From NCBI RefSeq assembly GCF_001715295.1, contig NZ_MDKB01000001.1:1110866-1174865 (forward strand): a DNA stretch of 64,000 bases, in the 5' to 3' direction. The notes under the pieces were generated by a model that saw nothing but the letters and a program-made list of their open reading frames with translations, was not told where the DNA came from and searched no databases. Origin of the DNA: Streptomyces griseus. GTDB lineage: Bacteria > Actinomycetota > Actinomycetes > Streptomycetales > Streptomycetaceae. A program made the translations under genes and the position numbers. The first letter of the stretch is position 1. Each line of letters opens with the position of its first letter. Below are positions 61,311 through 64,000 of the stretch, piece after piece.

Positions 61311-64000
61311 TCACCCCCGGCGGGCGCCCGCCCGGGTGCGGCGGCGCAGGGCCGGAGCGGCCCTGCGGTGGTCCGCCGGGGCGGGCCCGGCCCCCTCCGG
61401 CTCGCTCACGTCGGCGACGGCCCCGGCGAGGCGCCGCGACAGGGCGGCCGCCGTGGGGTTGCGGAACACGTCACGCAAGGTGAGGTCCTGCCCGAACTCG
61501 GCGCGTATCCGGTTCAGCAAGCGCACCGCCAGCAGCGAATGGCCGCCGGACTTGAAGAAGTTGTCGTCCGCCCCGACGTCACGTCCGCCCAGCACCTCGC
61601 GGAAGATGCCGAGCAGCCGTCCGTCCGTGCCGCCGGCCGCCACCGGCGCGTCCTCCTCGGGCAGCACGGCCGGGTCCTCACCGGGTGCGGGCAGCCGGGC
61701 CGTCCGTACCACCCGGGCGGGCGCCAGGTATTCGGGCAGCCGCTCGGCCGCCCAGGCGCGCAGCGCACTCCCGGCGGGCGGTGTCCCCGGGGCGCAGGTG
61801 ACGAGGGCGAGGAGCCGGCCGTCGCGGACGAGGACCCGCGCACCCGTCACCGCCGGGTGGCCGGCGAGGACGCTCTCCACCTGGCCGGGCTCGACCGGGT
61901 AGCCGTCCACGGTGTGGACGGCGACGGGCCGCAGGACACCGTCCGCGCCCCGGTAGGCGCGTCGGCCGGTGGCACGCAGCCCGCCACCCGGGGCCGGCTC
62001 GTGCACCTCACCGGGGACGCGGACGGCGGTACGACGCCCCTGCGCGTCGAGGACCACCGCCGGGCCGCCGTCTCCGGGCGCGGGCTGCCCGTACCGCAGG
62101 GCCGACAGCCGGACCCCGGGGTCGGCGGCGAACGCGTCGAGGGTCTCGGCGAGGCGCCGGGCCAGCAGGCGGGCGGTGTCCGCGTCGTACAGCGCGGTGG
62201 CGTACTCCAGGACACCCCGCAGCCCGGTCTGCGTCCCGTCCGGGCCGACGGTCTCGGTGAGCGCGAAGGTGAGGTCCGACTTGGCGCCGGCGCCCCGGAA
62301 GGCCAGCGGTTCGCCGTCCAGCGCCGACGGGACGGCGGAGGCGTCGCCCGTCCCCGCCGCGTGCACCTGGAGCATCACCTGCACGAGCGGTGCGTGCGCG
62401 GTCGACCGGTGCGGGCTCAGGTGCTCGACCAGCCGGTCGAACGGCAGGTCCTGGTGGCTGTAGGCGGCCAGACCCGCGTCGCGGACCCGGCGCACCAGCT
62501 CCGTCAGCACGGGGTCGCCGGAGGAGTCCGTGCGCAGCACCAGCGTGTTGACGAAGAAACCGACGAGCGGATGGAGCGCCTCGTCGGCCCGGCCGGCGAC
62601 GGTCGTGCCGATCGCCAGGTCCTCGCCCGCGCCGTGCCGGGTGAGCAGGGCGGCGAGAGCGGCCTGCACCACCATGAACAGGGTGGCGCCGTGCTGCCGG
62701 GCGCACCGCAGCAGCGCCCGGTGGGTGCCGGCACCGACCTCGAACGGGGCGAGCGCGCCCCGGCCGTCCGGTTCGGGCTGACGTGGCCGGTCGGTGGGCA
62801 GCGCGAGCAGCGGCGGCATCCCGTCGAGGGCGGTACGCCAGTACGCGAGCTGCTCGGCGGCGACGCCGTCGGCCCCGTCGAGCAGCTCGTGCTGCCAGAG
62901 GGTGTAGTCGGCGTACTGGACGGGCAGCGGCTGCCACCCGGGGGCCCGGCCCTCGGCGCGGGCCGCGTAGGCGGTGGCGAGATCGGCGAGGAGGCAGCCG
63001 GTGGACCAGCCGTCACCCGCGATGTGGTGCACCAGCAGCACCATCACCTGCTCCCCGGCGGCGTTCTCCAGGAGCCAGGCGCGGAAGGGGATCTCCGCGG
63101 CGAGGTCGAAGACGTGACCGGCCGCGGCGTCCACGGCGGCGCGGAGTTCGTCCGGGCCGTCCGTCCGGACCACTTCCAGGACGGGTTCGGCGTGCTCCAG
63201 CACGTCCTGGTACGGCTCGCCGTCGGCCGTCCTGTGCACCGTGCGCAGCACCTCGTGCCGTCGTGCGACGTCGGCGAGGGCGGCGGCGAAGGCAGCCCGG
63301 CCGACCGGGCGGCGCAGCCGGGTCACCACGGGGATGTTGTAGGTGGCGCTCGGGCCCTCCAGCTGGTCCACGAACCATAGCCGCTGCTGCGCGGCGGACA
63401 GCGGCAGCCGTCCGGGCCGCCGGGCGGCGGGCACCGGCCGCAGCGGCGGCCGGACGGGCCCGTCGCCCTGCCCGGCGAGACGGCGCAGCAACCGGGCCGG
63501 GGTGGGCGCCAGGAAGACGTCGCGGATGGCGGCCTGGACGCCCAGCGCCTTGCGGACGCGGTTGGAGAGCTTCCCGGCGAGCAGGGAGTGCCCGCCCAGC
63601 TTGAAGAAACTGTCGCCGGGCCCCACCTCGTCACGTCCCAGCACCTCCGCGAACAGGCCGCGAAGGATCTCCTCGCGGGGGTCGGCCGCGGAACGGTTGC
63701 GCGGGTCCCCGCCGTCCCGCGGTTCGCCCGGGGTGTCGGCGTTCCGCTGCTCGGCCCGGGTGAGGGCCTCGTGACGGCGGTCGAGTGCCTCGCGTTCCGC
63801 GTCGGAGAGCAGACCCGTCCGGCTGAGCGGAGTGGTGGCCGGCTGCTCGGCGTAGGCGGTCAGCGCGCGCCGGAAGAGGCTGAGGAGCAGGCGCGCGGTC
63901 TCCTCGTCGTAGCGGTCGGTCGCGTACTGCAGGCCGAGCACCAACCCGTCGGGTTCGCCGTCGGAACGGTAGGTCTCGGCACAGTGGAAACCGAGGTCGA
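61311..64000 (-). CDS. Nonribosomal peptide synthetase, partial: C-T-C-(A remnant)-T
   Basis: This is the 3' part of a larger synthetase whose start lies beyond the window. From the right edge: the end of a C domain ([32 protein letters not shown]), then a carrier (Ser in FFKLGGHSLLAG, ~63590) with only a ~60-residue linker and no A domain. Next is a complete C domain (LSAAQQRLWFVDQLEGPS at ~63390, HHIAGDG at ~63020). The following ~130 residues align only with the small C-terminal A subdomain (TGRRAYRGADG, VDGYPVEPGQVESVLAGHPA). The last carrier is FFKSGGHSLLAV (~61550). The A-core motifs A1-A6 and the A10 lysine motif are missing. The protein ends in a basic tail. Confidence 0.92.
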   Translation of the reverse strand, partial: DLGFHCAETYRSDGEPDGLVLGLQYATDRYDEETARLLLSLFRRALTAYAEQPATTPLSRTGLLSDAEREALDRRHEALTRAEQRNADTPGEPRDGGDPRNRSAADPREEILRGLFAEVLGRDEVGPGDSFFKLGGHSLLAGKLSNRVRKALGVQAAIRDVFLAPTPARLLRRLAGQGDGPVRPPLRPVPAARRPGRLPLSAAQQRLWFVDQLEGPSATYNIPVVTRLRRPVGRAAFAAALADVARRHEVLRTVHRTADGEPYQDVLEHAEPVLEVVRTDGPDELRAAVDAAAGHVFDLAAEIPFRAWLLENAAGEQVMVLLVHHIAGDGWSTGCLLADLATAYAARAEGRAPGWQPLPVQYADYTLWQHELLDGADGVAAEQLAYWRTALDGMPPLLALPTDRPRQPEPDGRGALAPFEVGAGTHRALLRCARQHGATLFMVVQAALAALLTRHGAGEDLAIGTTVAGRADEALHPLVGFFVNTLVLRTDSSGDPVLTELVRRVRDAGLAAYSHQDLPFDRLVEHLSPHRSTAHAPLVQVMLQVHAAGTGDASAVPSALDGEPLAFRGAGAKSDLTFALTETVGPDGTQTGLRGVLEYATALYDADTARLLARRLAETLDAFAADPGVRLSALRYGQPAPGDGGPAVVLDAQGRRTAVRVPGEVHEPAPGGGLRATGRRAYRGADGVLRPVAVHTVDGYPVEPGQVESVLAGHPAVTGARVLVRDGRLLALVTCAPGTPPAGSALRAWAAERLPEYLAPARVVRTARLPAPGEDPAVLPEEDAPVAAGGTDGRLLGIFREVLGGRDVGADDNFFKSGGHSLLAVRLLNRIRAEFGQDLTLRDVFRNPTAAALSRRLAGAVADVSEPEGAGPAPADHRRAAPALRRRTRAGARRG

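Overview
The window comes from a high-GC actinomycete, almost certainly a Streptomyces. The evidence is the strongly GC-biased third codon positions, the Streptomyces-type gas-vesicle cluster (gvpO-A-F-G-Y-Z-J-L-S-K order), a conservon (cvnA-B-C-D), frequent GTG starts with 4-nt stop/start overlaps, a perfect CebR box, and an actinobacterial nonribosomal peptide cluster. All calls were made by reading the sequence and its translations; no database search was run.

Layout. 0.4-1.7 kb: two fluoride-channel genes (crcB) flanking a DUF190 gene. 1.8-8.2 kb: gas-vesicle operon closed by a 17-bp hairpin. 8.9-12.4 kb: conservon (sensor-kinase-like ATPase, roadblock protein, DUF742 protein, Ras-like GTPase). 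12.4-14.3 kb: TetR regulator divergent from an NAD-dependent epimerase. 14.4-21.3 kb: a low-density, partly decayed stretch with a tRNA-Pro, an SdhB relic, DUF488, a 163-bp MITE-like element, an intact SDR beside a broken one, an M20 peptidase, a TRIC-type channel, YceI and an insertion-sequence end. 21.3-25 kb: BlaI/M56 sensor pair with a clear operator, PAP2 phosphatase, DUF2795 and DUF2510 proteins. 25.1-29 kb: lactate-utilisation operon lutABC with its GntR regulator and three copies of one operator. 29-34 kb: 2-hydroxyacid dehydrogenase, TauE/SafE exporter, amino-acid permease, unknown protein. 34.4-38.6 kb: FGGY kinase plus GlpA-like and GlpB-like oxidoreductases. 38.6-43 kb: small membrane proteins, DUF309, a large LAL-type ATPase and a second identical tRNA-Pro. 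43-46.5 kb: relic of a GH27-CBM13 galactosidase, a CebR-controlled GH6 cellulase and a repeat-rich membrane protein.

46.7-64 kb (end of window) is a nonribosomal peptide cluster, all on the minus strand. One apparent operon (53.3 to 46.8 kb) encodes both subunits of a B12-dependent glutamate mutase (3-methylaspartate supply), a class II aminoacyl-tRNA-synthetase catalytic core without an anticodon domain, a glutamate-synthase-like FMN protein, an unknown 112-aa protein, an MFS exporter and a phosphopantetheinyl transferase. A second unit holds MbtH and a 2381-aa synthetase, and a third synthetase runs off the window edge. The synthetases are odd. Modules consist of C-T without A, one module keeps only the small C-terminal A subdomain, and one A domain sits in front of a C domain with no carrier of its own. 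At least four carrier domains are therefore served by two complete A domains within view. The synthetase-like ligase encoded alongside is a candidate for loading the orphan carriers or for amidating methylaspartate. This is the most promising candidate for an undescribed system here.
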